DNA of 64,000 nucleotides from Forficula auricularia (Eukaryota > Arthropoda > Insecta > Dermaptera > Forficulidae): positions 1,041,101 through 1,105,100 of the forward strand of contig JALMQS010000828.1 of the NCBI GenBank assembly GCA_024734495.1, in the 5' to 3' direction. The notes beneath the pieces are model-generated. The model was not told where the DNA came from, did not search any database, and saw nothing but the letters and a program-made list of their open reading frames with translations. Shown here one piece after another: positions 1-13,476 of the stretch; position 1 is the first letter of the stretch, and every line of letters begins with the position of its first letter. Position numbers and translations under genes: made by a program.

Positions 1-2440
1 GTTTCTCTTTGTGAATTGAATTTTAGATAACAAACATTGTTCGGCAATTTAATATTTTTAAAATAATCAAATATCTACATGAACCATATCGTGTGTAGTC
101 TTTATTGGAACTGAGGCTCAAGCTTTAAACCAAGTTCCGGCAATTGGCTAAATGGGCTTTTGAACTGCTACCATCACTTGATGAATCACATATGTAGTGA
201 TTATAGCGTTCTGTATTTTGATTAATTTTTATAATAAAAAAACAAATTGTATTTATGTATTTATAATTGAATGTAATGGAAGGCAGCCCAGGGGTAGGCT
301 GGATTCCATTACATTCAATTAAAAGTTCTACCAGTCCGTCTCTCTCCATAGAAAATTTCTTTGCAAAAAAGTATTTATGTATATATTTTTGCAAAAATTT
401 GTTTTCTGAAAATCGGAAACTAACAAAATTAAACCACATTTGTAAATATTATTAGTAACATGTAAATGTATTTGTTCATAATGTTTCTTAATTCTAAAAA
501 AAGGATTAACTACATCTAAAGTCCTGAGAAAGGTCAGAAAATAAATGTCGACTTTCGAGATATGTTTCTAATTCTAGCTGCCTGAACCATTTAATCTTTA
601 TGTAAATCTATACATTTCCCCAGAGAAAGTGGGGGTTTTATTAAGTTAAAATGAAAATAAATGTAGATACATTGACAGACCGAATTAAAATGCTCCATCA
701 GCTACCGAATAATTTCATAGATTTTAGATTACAAGCCCAGATCGTCGAAAAAAATAATCACAAACATTATATGTATAACATCCACTAATAAGGAAATATA
801 AAACATGAGATTAGATGTAATTGATCTTTTATTTTCATGTAGAATGATCTTATCTTCAAAAAATGAGACTTTTTCTGGAGGGGTTATACCCAGAGGCGGT
901 GGTGTAACCAAGATGCAGGTGAAAGGCATGCATCTCGGATGATGGATGAAGACCATCTGACCTTTCGTCACCAAATCTACATCTAATCTGTTTCTTTCTT
1001 CTTCTTCATTTCCTTGTTTATTCATCTACTTAAGAGATATTTAATTGCACAAAAGGACCTGTTTCGAAGATGACACGACGAACAATTAATTAAATCACTT
1101 TTATTATTCAAACATCTATTCATTCGTTGAAAGAAATTTATTTCTCAATTAATCTTGAAACGAAATGACATTTCAATAAAAGATAAATTTATTCGCGCTC
1201 ACATTCGTCTTCTGATTTGAATTTATTATTAACATCCTATAATTTAGTAACAATCAAGATCTAATAAACTGAATATTTATCACCAATACATAAAATAAGA
1301 ATATTTTGTATAAAGCTTATCTCTTTTAGGTATTTATATATCTTTTTAATAAACGTCAAGCCTGAGATAGGAGTAAGCAAATGTGGTTTCAAGCTGCCTA
1401 TACTAAAATGCATTCAAGTTTCAGACTATAGAAATAGTTACCTAGTGGATTCCTCGGTCTAGTCCTCTAGTCTATAACAAATAAATTTTATATTTCCACT
1501 TATATGTTTATTTGTAAAAGCATAGAACAACCTCATTGATTTCTCCTTAAGAAAAATAAACCTCTCGGTTTCTCTAAAAAATGTGCATGTCTACAGACAC
1601 TCTAGTAAGTGAAGGGACAATCGGCCCCCATTTTCCGGAAATCTACTGAGTATGCGACTATGTTCAAAGGAACAATAAAATTTATTTTTATATAATAATT
1701 AAATTTATTCAATTTGATCTCTTTGCTGGATTGCTTAATGAACTATACACTGATTCGATTAGAAAGAAGTGCTTGATGTCCAATGAATGTCCAATGTAGA
1801 TGTCAATTCACTTGGAGAAATGAGATTAGATCGAATCACAAATGAGAGTTATATGTGATAACGAAAAATGTCAAATTTGTAAGGCGTTGAAATAGGAAAT
1901 GAAATTGCATTGTGGGAGGAGCGGATGACGAAGGAAAATCAAAATAACATGAACCTTCTTCGAGGAGTCGAACCTGAACCAGGAAGAGTTCCTAAATGAT
2001 GGATGGGTAGCAATGTGTTGACTCCCAACGTCCAGACTTTGTGTGAGGTTGTATTATAACAAAATGATGAAGTTGATTTTTTTTTCATTTTTCTGTCCCA
2101 CGATTTCGTTATCCTGTAGACAATTCAATAGAATCTCACCTGTCATTGTCAATACCTGTTTTTCTCTTTCATCGAAAAAGGGCGGGTCACCAAGAAACTA
2201 TTTGTTCTTAACAAATTGGCTAAGAAAAAGAGCTCTCTTTATTATGATATAATAAATACAAGCTGGATACAACGAGAAACTTTACTTTAAGGGAAAAAAT
2301 ATCAGCAATCTTCAAAAAACCTCCTTATTTCGTATCAAATAAGAAGTATTTGATTTTCTATTCAACCTCACCATAAGAGGCGAAAAAGCCAAAGTTTCTA
2401 TTTATCGAATCCAAATCCAAAATGAGTTTATGTACATTTC
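1..2440. other. Non-coding AT-rich DNA, no gene seen
   Basis: Open frames here are short and have no recognisable protein character. The only structured piece is the hairpin near position 290, listed separately. Around 1965 there is a tRNA B-box-like string on the minus strand (GGTTCGACTCC) without a convincing A box, so I do not call a tRNA. The rest shows no repeat, gene or regulatory site that I can support. Confidence 0.5.
265..320. repeat. Short hairpin with Penelope-type end sequence
   Basis: Two inverted arms (AATTGAATGTAATGGAA and its complement) enclose a loop that contains GGAAGGCAGCCCAG. The same GGAAGGYAGCYCAG block, followed or preceded by a TCTACCAGTCCGTCTCTC-type string, marks the outer ends of the ribozyme-bearing fold-back at 39.96-40.32 kb and occurs beside the hammerhead motif at 53.7 kb. 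This is therefore probably a terminal relic of that family. No ribozyme core is present here. Confidence 0.55.
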
Positions 2441-2448
2441 CTTTAGAT

Positions 2449-3800
2449 CAGTCGTTCCCGGTGGTTTCTTTACCCCTATGACCAAGCAAGCCATGTGTCT
2501 TTACCCCTTGATGAAAAAATAAAATAAATAAAAATATAAATATATATATGAGAAACTAAAACTAAAAAGTTATTATGATTATTGGTGTATTATTGGTGTA
2601 TTCTACTAAAAATTATAAATGTTATTTCAGTTTCAATTTGTAGAACTTTGATGGTATAATTACTATTTAAATATAAAAATTAGCTAACCCTATGATAATA
2701 AAAACAAATATACACTGAGAACTATAATTTTTTCCTTTTTTTTAATGATACAAAGGTGAATATTAAATGAAAATTAGTATTTGAGCTACGTGAAGAAATA
2801 GCTTAGTTTTTTGAAAATCAGAAAACATAAAGAGAAAGGCTTTTGCAGAAAAATTCATAATCGCATATTGCAAGAACCATGACCAAAATTTTGACTGCAC
2901 ACGATAGAGTTGCTAGTTTTCGACGAAAATTCGAATTTTACCAAGCCAGATTTCAAGTCGGCGATGTATCGAGAATTATACATTTAATAATTCCATGGTT
3001 CAGCAAATAGTTTCATTAATAAATTATTTTCAGACATGGATAATCGCCAGTTCATCTTATGGATAGTTAAATTATTTACTGCAAATGAGGGAATCTTTAA
3101 AGACGAAGAGGTGTAAGCCAAAGAAGATTTTTTTTTTAATTTTCTCTTCATATTTTAGCATAAAAAGAAATATTATAAAGCAGTGCTTCCCAAAGTAGGC
3201 GATGGAACAATTCAGGATGCTCTAGTGATCTCAGTTGTATTGGTGGGTGGTTGAAGAAAACAAAATTGAGAAAATTTTAAATTTGCGATATAAATTAATT
3301 GAAATAAAATTGAATTTTTTCCACTTTTCCGAGTTTTTACTTGGTGTGTGGTTATGTAAAAATTCGAAAAACTCTCGAACGGCGACGCCTAGCTTCCCCC
3401 TGCCGTGACAAAGGCCCTGTACTTTTGAAAGATCACTATCCAGGGGTAAAGTGTACACCCGAATTTTGATCAATTGTTAGCATTTTTTTCCAAATTAAAG
3501 AAACATACTCTTTTGAAAAATATCTCAAAAATGATATTAATCAGTTCTTTCTTTCAGTTTCAATTTGTATAACTTTTAGACAAATTGATTTTTTAAACTG
3601 AAAGTTTCAATTATTTTGTTAAGCAATTTGAACCTCGAAAGTTAAGTTAGAATTAACATAGGAAATTGTTTATATATAGTATAAATATATAAGATTTGTA
3701 TAACTTTGATTATTATACTATTTTAATTAGTCTGATTACCCCCTTCAAGTAGCTATTTTAGCTCCATGGGGAGTAATTACCCCTAGGATAGGAACCACTG
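2449..3800. mobile_element. Non-autonomous hAT element with 8-bp TSD
   Basis: The left end reads CAGTCGTTCCCGGTGG and the right end is the complement of CAGTGGTTCCTATCC, which is the classical hAT terminal type. The 8-bp string CTTTAGAT lies immediately outside both ends (2441-2448 and 3801-3808), a perfect target-site duplication of the length hAT transposases make. The 1.35-kb interior is AT-rich with no transposase-like frame; an 80-codon minus-strand frame at 3231-3473 has no recognisable motif. A second hAT-like start (CAGTGCTTCCCAAAG) at 3181 suggests a nested, decayed element, but I cannot find its partner end. The outer element is well supported. Confidence 0.85.
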
Positions 3801-3808
3801 CTTTAGAT

Positions 3809-6800
3809 GAAGAAAATATTTCGTTTATTTTTTATTTTTCTATGTTATTTACTTGTTTTAACTTGGAAATATCTATATTCGAGTGTAGGTATATCTTTAA
3901 GCACTTTTGAAATATTGATACTGCTCTGTCGGCTATCTGTTAACATCTAAGAATCTGCGAAGATGACGGACAAGTTCAGACAAGTTTCGGTAGAGTAGAT
4001 TTCTGTTATTCTAAAAGCACTCAATTCTCTTGAAGTAAAAGGATACTTTTTATATATTAGGGCTCTAAAAAAATAATCATTTAAAATAAAAAACTAAAGA
4101 ATTGCCCAGAACTGAATCTAGTTAAACCTAATTGAACAACAACATTTAATTTAAAATTACTTAAATATTCACAAGTCAGGTTTCTTTCTCGATTCTCTTC
4201 GATTAGATAAAACAAAGTTTTAAAATATTTTTAAGATTTATTTTATGAGTTTTTTATGAAGAATTCTACTTTATCTGTCTAATTTTTAACAAATAGTGTC
4301 CATTCGAAAATTATTTTAGACACTAAAATGATGCATGTCGTATGAAATGATTAACTCATCCAAGATCTCTGGCTCTCAATATAATTATTATTTCTAATTA
4401 TAATTGAAATTAATTAATGTAATTTTTATGCAATATTTTCTTTACTTTTTTTTAATAAGGAATGAATGATATTGCAATTAATTTCGGTCTAATAGTTATT
4501 TCCTCTTGAATAATAACCAACCAAGCTCTAGATCATCCGAATAGAGAGATGAATATTCTGTTTTCTTTATCTCTAGTTTCTCATTCATTTATGTTATTAA
4601 AATTCTATTGGTAGGTATAAATATACAAAAGAAATGTAATTATTTCAATTCATAAAAATTCAAACTATTAGAATTTTTCAAATTATAATCATTGCAATTT
4701 GTAATTCAAAAAAGAATAGCTGACCTCATTTCGATGTCATTCATTCGTAATAAGAATGGAATCATAGACAAATAACCTGAATAATAGGGAAAAATTAAGA
4801 AGAATTAATTTTAAACTGAAAAATATTATGTTATTTCTTTAAAATTGTCAAGAGAAAGAACAACTGAAAACAAAACACGTTTTAAAGAAATAAATATTTC
4901 GTTTGTGGTGAAATTTTTTTCTGAGGAAGCTTGACTTCCTATTCAGGTTCATGTATTACTTTACGCACCCCGTAATTTCTCACCACTATGGTGAATCTGT
5001 CGCTGTTTCGAATATGAATCAGAAAAGGATTCTCTTGGCACATTGAATTTAATTCAAAAACAAGGGATCAAATTAATTGGTGAACTTTACTGACTCCCTA
5101 TTCAGTTATCACTTTATCCTCCAAATTAGAGTTTAAAGTTTCCGATACTATGAAATCTCCTTTCGAAATATTTTTAAAGTCCAATTTTTGTGTACTTGTA
5201 AATCTTCCTAATAGGGTATGTTAACTAGTCAGTTATCACTTTATCCTCCAAATTAGAGTTTCAACGTTTCCGATACTATGAAATCTCCTTTCGAAATATT
5301 TTTAAAGTCCAATTTGTGTACTTGTAAATCTTCCTAATAGGGTATGTTAAAGGCAAAATATTCGCAATTATGTGAGAGGAATAGAAGACATCTCGATTAG
5401 AAGTGTAATTCAACATACCTTCGAAGTCCAATTAGAAAGATATGAAATTAAGGAGATTCTTTCGCGACCATCCACGCCAAAAGTTTTAGCCTCGTATGAA
5501 TATGAAAGAAACTAAAATTTTAGGGTATTTTTTTTTACCTGACTGTCCACTCACACTACGAAATCTCTAAATAGATACACACATACTTGCCGGTCGTTTC
5601 CAAGCCATTGTGCTTATATCCCATCCACTAAAAATAGTCGCCCATATATGTTTTTTTTTGTTTTTATCAAAACTACCTGGTAAATAATTTCAATTTTTTT
5701 TTTAAGTTAATTCGTATATATTATTCTAACAAATATTAGTTTTTCATCAAGATGGTACAAGTCCATCAATGAAAAAAAAAAAATAATAATGATCATATCC
5801 CCACCCTTTCCCTATCTAGCCTATGTAAAAAATGTCATTTTTAATTGCAATTATTTCATGTCTGGTGTGGTAAATCGTCTTCAAATTTTAACAGTATGTG
5901 TATTATGCTTTTAATGACTTATATTCCAACTTTCAAAAACTTCTTGAATTTTTGCATTTGTGAAAGAACTACCTTAACTCATTCTTCAAATTACTTCTTT
6001 TAATATCGTTAGAATCATGCAATTTACATATTCTAATTCGAAACTCACCTCTTATATAACCTCTCATATTTCTTAATTCTTTGTTTGTTTATTAATTAAA
6101 TCTAATTCATTCATGGATCATTTAATTAATTTATATCTTGTAACAGGAAGAGTTTTTATGTGTATTAATTTGGTTGTTTTGTTGTTTTTGTTTGAACGAT
6201 GTTGAACCAGAATTGGCAATGCAATCTCCTGTGGAACCTGGGTCATCTGTTTCGTCCACTCTCGTTCACTTTACTTTTACTTGTATTCATTAAGTGACGC
6301 AATAGGCAGCATAACGAGAACTCAACTGACCAGCCCGGGATACTCCAAGACCATCTCTCACCTCTCTCCTTTCACGTATCGTGTGAATCGGGTTCGCGAG
6401 AGGTCCAACCAACTCTTTCGACATTTATTATATATATATGTTTCTTTTTTTTTATCTATTCGAACCTCTCCCATTCATTTGAGGAAGTTTAATTTAATGC
6501 ACCGGTCTTTAAAATCAAATGAACTATAATTAAAAGCAAATTAAAACAAATTATAAATTTTGCGAAAAATTACATTGAAATCTATACTTTTTTTATGTTA
6601 ACGATTCTTAAGTGCTTTTATATGAGACTAGAAAAGGATTTCACTAAATTGAAAATAACCGTAAAGAGTAGAGAGAACAAGAGACAAGGAAATTGGAAAT
6701 TTCAATTGGATAAATTAACTCATGAATCTTTTTATGAGCATTCAATATTTTTACTTTAATTTCATAGAAAATGGAATTGACTTTTTTATATTACTATTTT

Positions 6801-7291
6801 TTAATCAGTTTTTAATTTTCTTTGGTTTTCTAGAGAGAGATAGAGAGAACAAAAAGTATTAACTATATTAATAACGTTGGTCACACTCTGTGCATCTTAT
6901 CTATTGTATCAATTTTTTGTAATTTCAATCAGAATCCACAATCAAAATAAATTTTTTCTTGATTGTTTTTAATTTTGTTACTTGTTTTGATACGGGTGTA
7001 TAGTCTTTTTTTACATTAATTTACAATTGTGGTGTTTATCGAGCCTCTAAATGATTAATTAATTTTCCAATATTCAAGTCACTCACTTGTTTCTAAATAT
7101 ATTGTTATATATTTGCACGATGGTGGGTTAAAATTATTAAGGTAAATAAATTAATAAAATATATTATAAAATTTGTTTCAGATTTAATATAATCTAAATG
7201 TCTAAGTTACAAAATTTTATAATTTTCAAATTATTATCTAAGAACTAATTTAGCGTGTTCTTTGCTTTTAGTAAATATATTTTACATAAAA
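3809..7291. other. Non-coding AT-rich DNA with one local duplication
   Basis: Apart from the duplication at 5103-5350 nothing structured is evident. A less AT-rich patch at 6190-6420 contains 60-80-codon frames but no family resemblance and no clean exon boundaries, so it is left uncalled. Homopolymer A and T tracts are frequent. Confidence 0.45.
5103..5350 (+). repeat. Two-copy direct tandem duplication, ~127-bp unit
   Basis: The segment starting CAGTTATCACTTTATCCTCC at 5103 is repeated starting at 5230, ending in CTAATAGGGTATGTTAA in both copies. The copies differ by a handful of substitutions and small indels, so the duplication is fairly recent. It holds no open frame and is not repeated elsewhere in the window as far as I can see. 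Confidence 0.85.
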
Positions 7292-8010
7292 AAATAAGCT
7301 GACGTGTTCTGATGTGGCCATCCACTTGAGTTTAGCATACAACCTAGCCCCTCTCTTATATTTGATATTCAATAAAATTATTTATAATCATGTAGGAGAG
7401 GGGTTAGATTTTGCATTTTTAGACTCCTGGGGGCCCAGTGATTATGTATACAAAATTTGGTTGAGTTTGGTACAAGAACCAAGATTTTCATTTTTTGACC
7501 CTACACCCCCCACCCATTTTGGGAGGTAAGCTTTTTCATTTTTAGATTACTGTTGGTCCACTGATTATGTATACAAAATTTGGTTGAGTTTGCTCTAATG
7601 GCCTAGATTTTTAATTTTTAACCCCCCCACCCCACATAATTTTGGGTCGATATGCACCTAAATCTAATCAGCTCTTAATCTCAATGGACCAAAACTACGT
7701 GTGAAATTCGGATTCGATATTCACACTAGTTTTTGAGCTAGCTCGTCCACAAAAATTTGGTAACGCACAGACTAATAACCAGACAACCAGACTAACAGAC
7801 ATTTTGACAAAACAATTATTATCTCAAAAAATATAATTTTTTCAATGTTCACTTATTAAAGCTTTTTTGCAGACCGAAAAGCCATGGTTTTGCTTAATTT
7901 TTTTTAATCAAAATAAGTTCAGCCGTTGGCGTTGTTGAGATATTTCGAAAAAAAAGAAGGAAAATAACCACTTTTTTCATGCACGATTACAATACTTGAC
8001 CATACCCTGA
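7292..8010 (-). mobile_element. Rep-A family copy (unclassified DNA element)
   Basis: On the minus strand this runs from CAGGGTATGGTCAAGTA at the high-coordinate end to GTCAGCTTATTT at the low end. It shares this layout with copies at 13.48, 32.66, 54.30 and 59.28 kb: a 5' block with AAAACGGCTGAAAC and AAACCATGGC, a middle block GACGAGCTAGCTCAAAAAC, one to three copies of a roughly 110-bp module centred on CCAAATTTTGTATACATAAT, then a 3' block ending near CAGCTTATTT. No protein is encoded. This copy has lost the outermost ~13 bases (ATTTTTACTTTACC) of the 5' end. Confidence 0.75.
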
Positions 8011-9306
8011 ATAAATGAAATTATATCAATATGAGGAAACAGAACAGACTATGACAACATGAAGATAAATATTCCTCTTTGGTTAGTAAATGTGTGTATT
8101 TTATGCTCGCCAGCGTGTCTTTATATTTGACCTGAAATTAAATAACTCATTAATATGATATTATAATGGTATAGAATAGATCGTTATAAGATTCTTCTGA
8201 AGTGAAATTAAGTCAGAATTATTTTTAAGGGTGTGCACTCAGAAAAATATGCACATGAATAATGATTGTCGTCACTTTGCAATAAAAACGAACTCATTAT
8301 TATCCACTATTTAATTTATTAAATCATTCATTATTTATAATGTATTATTATTTTCTATCAGATTTAGCTAAAAGACATTGAATTATATTGAAATATTTCA
8401 TTATATATGGAGTGTTTAAGTGCACCTCCTTACACGCCCTTTCACCCATAATTGTATAAACTATAAATATAATCATTAAACTGCTCATCTGAGTAAAAAT
8501 CTCATGAATATATAAATTTCTTGAAGGGATGATCCCTTCATAAGATTTATAAGCATCTGGAATTGATTAGTTTTAGTAAAAGAGTATATTACACATTTTA
8601 AAACTTCTTAGGAACCCAACACTTTTAATACACACTATTTTTTAAACCCTAGCTCAAACAATTGTTCCGAAATTTTAAATATTTTAATTAAATTTAATTT
8701 AAAATTACTTTCAAAGCTGACTATTAACCATTTCTTATAATTTGTATGTTAATATTTATTTAGAAATATAATTTGATTTGATTTTTATAAATTACTTCAT
8801 GAGAATAAAAAAATAAATAAAAATAAGTTTGGGGAATCCGTGTAAATATTTCCCAAAGGTGCGAGATTTCCAGTTTAAATATTTTTATAAATCACTAGAT
8901 GAATAAAAAGTTGAAAATGTTAATTAAAATTCTGAGCTTCCCAGTTTGATTATTTATCACTTTTCTAAACATAGTTGTATATTTCTCCTCTCCCTCTTTA
9001 TAAGTAATATATATTTTTCATCAATCTCATTAGATTTCAAAAGTAAAAAGAAAATTCCATTTAATGATAGACTATTTCACTAATATGAGTAAACCATATA
9101 AGAATTCATGTTAAAGAATTTTTATTAGCTGGTATTTTCAAATGAAACATCTCGTTATTTGAATCGTGTCGAGGACATTTCTTCTCTTCAACTTAGATAA
9201 AAAATAAATAAATAAAAATGATTATATCTCGACTACGAACTAGCTAGCTATAATGACTTCCACTCTCACTCACCATAAATATTATAAATTATTATTATAT
9301 TTGAAA
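8011..9306. other. Non-coding AT-rich DNA, nothing recognised
   Basis: This spacer between a Rep-A copy and a Helitron has only short frames and A/T homopolymers. I see no repeat pair, RNA gene or conserved coding signal. Confidence 0.45.
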
Positions 9307-9982
9307 CTAGCTGCAAAGGCCGCCTTCGGCGGCCCTCTTGCTAGCCAGGGGACACGCCCCCTGGACCCCCAACCTTGAACCCCACCCTCACACTCCACTC
9401 CCACCCACCATACACCCCGAAACCCACCCAGCACCCCCGCCCCCACACCACCACCCCAACACTCCATCCTGTACCCCTACCTCGGACCACCACCCGTACC
9501 ACCCCACTACGCCAGTGGACCCTCACCTGAACCCCCACTCCACCAACCCTGCACCCCCCGTACCCTTCACTCCTGCCTATCCCCATGGACCCCACCCCCC
9601 AACTACGCCCCCTGAACCTCCCTCTCCACCACCTGCACCCCCTACTCCGCCTTACTCCCTCACTCCACCCCCATTCCACCCGAGCCCTAAACCACCCTCA
9701 CTCCACCCCCGCATCCACCCTCCGCACCCAGTTTTTGCATTTCTAGCCTTCTAGGGACCCACAGATTATGTACACAAAATTTGGTTGAGTTTGCTTCAAG
9801 GGCAAGAATTTACATATTTTTCACCCCCCCCCCCCCCCACACACCTTTTTTGTGGGTATTTTTTTTTACAGGAATTTTGTTGAGGGTGTTTTCGTTCATA
9901 ACTTTGCTTGAAACGTGTTCAACCAAAATTTGGCGTGATTTGGAGCAATGTACAGACAAAACCTTAATTTTATATATATAGA
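9307..9982 (-). mobile_element. Non-autonomous Helitron, both ends exact
   Basis: Read on the minus strand the element starts TCTATATATATA and continues into GGTTTTGTCTGTAC. It ends with a GC-rich hairpin (GGCCGCCGAAGGCGGCC), seven spacer bases and CTAG. The bases outside are A on the 5' side and T on the 3' side, the A|T target used by Helitrons, with no target duplication. There is no Rep/helicase frame. The plus strand of the 3' half is extremely C-rich, giving a long proline/histidine-rich frame at 9338-9754 that is a composition artefact. It shares its 5' 100 bases and its 3' hairpin with the element at 61.5-62.5 kb and the 3' fragment at 56.83 kb. Confidence 0.9.
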
Positions 9983-12363
9983 TAATAGAAATAATATTAA
10001 AACGTTTTTTGTATTTTTCATTTTGAATTTTGAAGTCTAAAATAAAATGTTCATTAATATGTCTCTATATTAAGAGACTGTCGTTTTATATGTTATTTCT
10101 AGAGCAGTATTTATAATATATTTCTTAAAATTTCAAAAGAAAGAAATAAGGTTTATTATTACAACACGCATTACTTTAATCTAAAGTACGTCTCGAATCT
10201 CACTTTTGGACTCAATTTATCGCCCGTTTTTTTAATAAATATAGGTCATTTTTAAATTTATTTGTTATTTCTTTCTCCCTGATTCTCTCTTTTCTTCTCC
10301 AATTAAAACAGAGTTTTATTACATGATCCTTAACGGTTAGAATTTAAAGATTAACTCCAAATAAGAAAACAGTTGTCTAGTATCTAGTTTAAAAAGAAAA
10401 AGTATTATTCATTCCAAAGAGAGAAATATTCATAAATGAATAAATAAATAAATCTTCAATGACATAACGTAGTTTCTTCATTTGGATCCAGTTCCGACAT
10501 ACAGCTGACAAATCTTTTTTAATTATCTCTCTTGTGTCGTAATCTGGAGGCTAATTACATTTATTTTATTTTATTTATTTTTTAAGAATGAAATGAAAAA
10601 ATTATAAAGAATGGACTAAATAAATAATAATAGATAAAAAACTAAATAATTATTTATCATAATTAAAGATTATTGTAATTATTTTAGGCTTGTTATGGCG
10701 CATTAACAAATTAGTCTATCGAATTTAGGGAACGCGGTGTTGGTTAATAGTGAAACATTATTAAAATTATATTAGGTTGGAGTTGATGAAACTCCGCCAA
10801 CTCCAACCTAATATAAATTAGTCTATAATAACCCCAAATTTTCTTCTTTGAGATTTAAATAAAAACGAACTTATGCATACAAACAAGTATGAGTAAATAT
10901 TAATTAAAATACAGTGAATAAACAAAAACATAGAGTCCATATACCATAATAGTCTCTCAAAAAGTTAAGTCCAATAAACAAATTAACAACAAACAATTTT
11001 ATTAACAGACAATAATTAAAATAATAGGATACTTCCGGTCTTTCGACTTTAAACAAAAGCTTGTAATAATTTCTATAGTTGAAATCTTGCTTAAGTTTCG
11101 AATTTTGTTGAATTATGACTTACTGTTCCTGAATGCAGAGGTGATCAAAAGAATATTTTTAATTTACTTGCAATCTTTGGAAATTTTTCAAAAAGTGTTC
11201 ATTTGATTTTGATAAAAATGAATACTTTTTAAGGCTTATAAAAAGTATTTTATAACAAATTACGTAAAAGTAATATTTTCGGGAGATATTAATTATTATT
11301 TTTTGAAAGTGAGTGAATGAGCCCTGTAAAAATCCTGAGCTCTTCACTTGACCTCAATAACTAATAAGAATTTAAAAATTAAATTTTATATTTAGTCATT
11401 CTTCATTACATATTAATGTGAAAAACCTAGTTGATTTTGGGTGAAATCGGATCAAGCAATCTTGGGGCTTACTCATGAAGATTTTGTAAGGAAAACACTG
11501 AAAATCATTAAATCTTTGGCTGATTTAAACCCCTAAATTGGCTCTTTATGACTATGTGAAATAAATGGAACAAAATAAAGAGGGAAGGGTTAAAAATCAA
11601 AATAATTAAATCTTAAGCTAATTTGTACAATATTTTACACAATTACTCTGTAGGATCCTGATTAATAAATGAGGAAAAAATAAATTACCCAAAATAGAGG
11701 GATGAGTAAAAATAGGACCTCAGTGAATAAATAACGTACACGTATGCGAAAAATTTAATTATTCGTAGTAGTATTATTTTTAAAAAAATCACTTTTTTGA
11801 TGTAGAAAAAAATTTGGCGAGTCTTCACACTGTGATTTGACAATCGTCGCCTTAGAGAGTAAACCTGGTAACTCACAACAAGGAAATTTTACAGGGCAGA
11901 GAAATTTTTTTTTAATATTGTTGTAATGGAAAAAAACTATTTTTCACATTTTTTTCTACAACTTACGTTCGTAATTTTAAATAGCAGTTTTACTTGGACG
12001 ATGCTGCATTGCTTTTTCTTTCGAACGCTATTAATATGTCATATATGATCAAAAATGGAGTTAGCAGGTTTACACTCTAAACCGACGCAATTATTTCTGA
12101 AAGATGCATTTTTTTTATTTGCAAGAAATAATAAAATAACATTTTTTAAATATTATTATTTGCCTCCGTTTAATTATTTATTTATTATATTCTCATTATT
12201 AATAAGGAAACATTGTACGCGAAAAATTTATTTATTAAACGATTAATGAATGGTAATATATATATATATATATAAATTTACTACAAAGCCCGTCTGTCTG
12301 ATTCTTTGGGGAATCGAAACAGATGAATTTTGTTCAGATATTCAATAATAAATTTTATTTAGA
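9983..12363. other. Non-coding AT-rich DNA with one hairpin
   Basis: The hairpin at about 10.77 kb is listed separately. Other frames (for example on the minus strand at 11.2 and 11.7 kb) are low-complexity and unconvincing. A TA microsatellite lies at about 12.26 kb. Confidence 0.45.
10722..10835. repeat. Small palindromic MITE-like hairpin
   Basis: The string TATATTAGGTTGGAGTTG is followed after a short loop by its complement. The left flank (GTTAATAGTGAAACATTA) and the right part (TAATATAAATTA) recur, reverse-complemented and more diverged, at 16.43-16.58 kb. The two loci therefore look like copies of one short inverted-repeat element. The TTAGGTTGG core resembles mariner-type termini, but a TA target duplication cannot be fixed, so classification stays open. 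Confidence 0.5.
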
Positions 12364-12627
12364 ATGTTTAACGTTAGATGAACGCGAAATTTAAAACATT
12401 TTATCCGGTCACTGCCCTATTTCGGTGCATTTGGGACCTGATTCGTTTTGATACTGAACCAAGAGTTGAAAAAAATGGAAAAGGCATTTGCGGGCTTAAC
12501 GCAGAGGATGCCGGATCATACCCGGCTGGGTCCTATCTTTTTTCAACTCTTGGTTCAGTATCAAAACGAATCAGGTCCCAATTGCACCAAAATAGGGCAG
12601 TGACTTTCGCGTTCATCTAACGTTAAC
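12364..12627. mobile_element. MITE with ~100-bp terminal inverted repeats
   Basis: Both ends carry AACGTTAGATGAACGCGAAA in inverted orientation. The similarity continues inwards through CACTGCCCTATTT and GGGACCTGATTCGTTTTGAT to CCAAGAGTTGAAAAAA, leaving a short unique centre with CCGGATCATACCCGGCTGG. The left arm has about 15 extra bases after the tip. The 80-codon plus-strand frame at 12378-12620 simply reads through both arms and is not a gene. The family is not identified; the ends match no superfamily signature that I am sure of. Confidence 0.8.
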
Positions 12628-13476
12628 ATATTTATACTATTTGACCATGCTTTTGAAAATTCTATTAAAATCTAATTTTTATATACATAAATGAAAAAAA
12701 GAAACAAGTTAGAAGAAAAAAAGAGAAAATTCTTCTTGATTAATTTAATCGTACGTTAACTCCCGCATGTTTACTTTTATCTTTGAAAAGTTGACATCAA
12801 GGTCTGTCTGTCGGTTGAAAGGACTAGTTTCAGGTCATATAGGACTTTACCTACTCTTTAACTGGGCGGTGTGCTTTCTATTTAGATCCTTGTTTTTTTA
12901 TAATGTTTTCGTTCTTTTTAATTATTTCTTCTTCACAATAAATTAACCAAAGAAATTATCTAGCTCAAATGAGAATATCAAATTCAAATAGTGATCTAGA
13001 AAGAAATCAGAGTAAAAGAAAATTCGGAAAAGATTTCGTATATTTTTCCATAATATATTTTTTTTTCATTTACAGATTTATTTTTAAGCTTTTTTCGTAA
13101 ATGATACAATTTCTATTTTTTTTTTATTTGATTTAATTAATATGTTATCATGTATAAGAGAAAAATTGGTTTAATAAAAAAAAAACTTTCCGGTTTTTCG
13201 TCAACTTAATCCATCGACTTCACAAGACAGTGGGGTAGCATCACCTAAATACGGCTTTTGATTTTTAAATTTCACCATGGCTGGTTCAACTCAAAAAATT
13301 TTCCAGATCATCGAAAACCACTAAAAACCCTAAGAAGAAAAAGTTATAATGTCTTAAACATTTAAGATGTATAAACATTTATCTATAGGGGAGGTGGGAG
13401 CTGAGAGATTATCTGGGGTTGAATCTTATCACCCCTCCTCTCCCTCTTATTGAATATTATATATTTATTAAATTAT

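Noticed and set aside
1950..2030. tRNA-like B box on the minus strand
   Set aside because: No A box at the right distance and no acceptor stem.
6190..6530. Possible exon with 82-codon frame
   Set aside because: Composition is slightly less AT-rich but no splice-site pair and no protein signature could be defended.
9338..9754. Long proline/histidine-rich frame and its antisense frames
   Set aside because: They lie inside the C-rich part of a Helitron, are open in several frames at once because of composition, and have no domain.
12378..12620. 80-codon plus-strand frame
   Set aside because: It reads through both inverted arms of a MITE; the second half mirrors the first.
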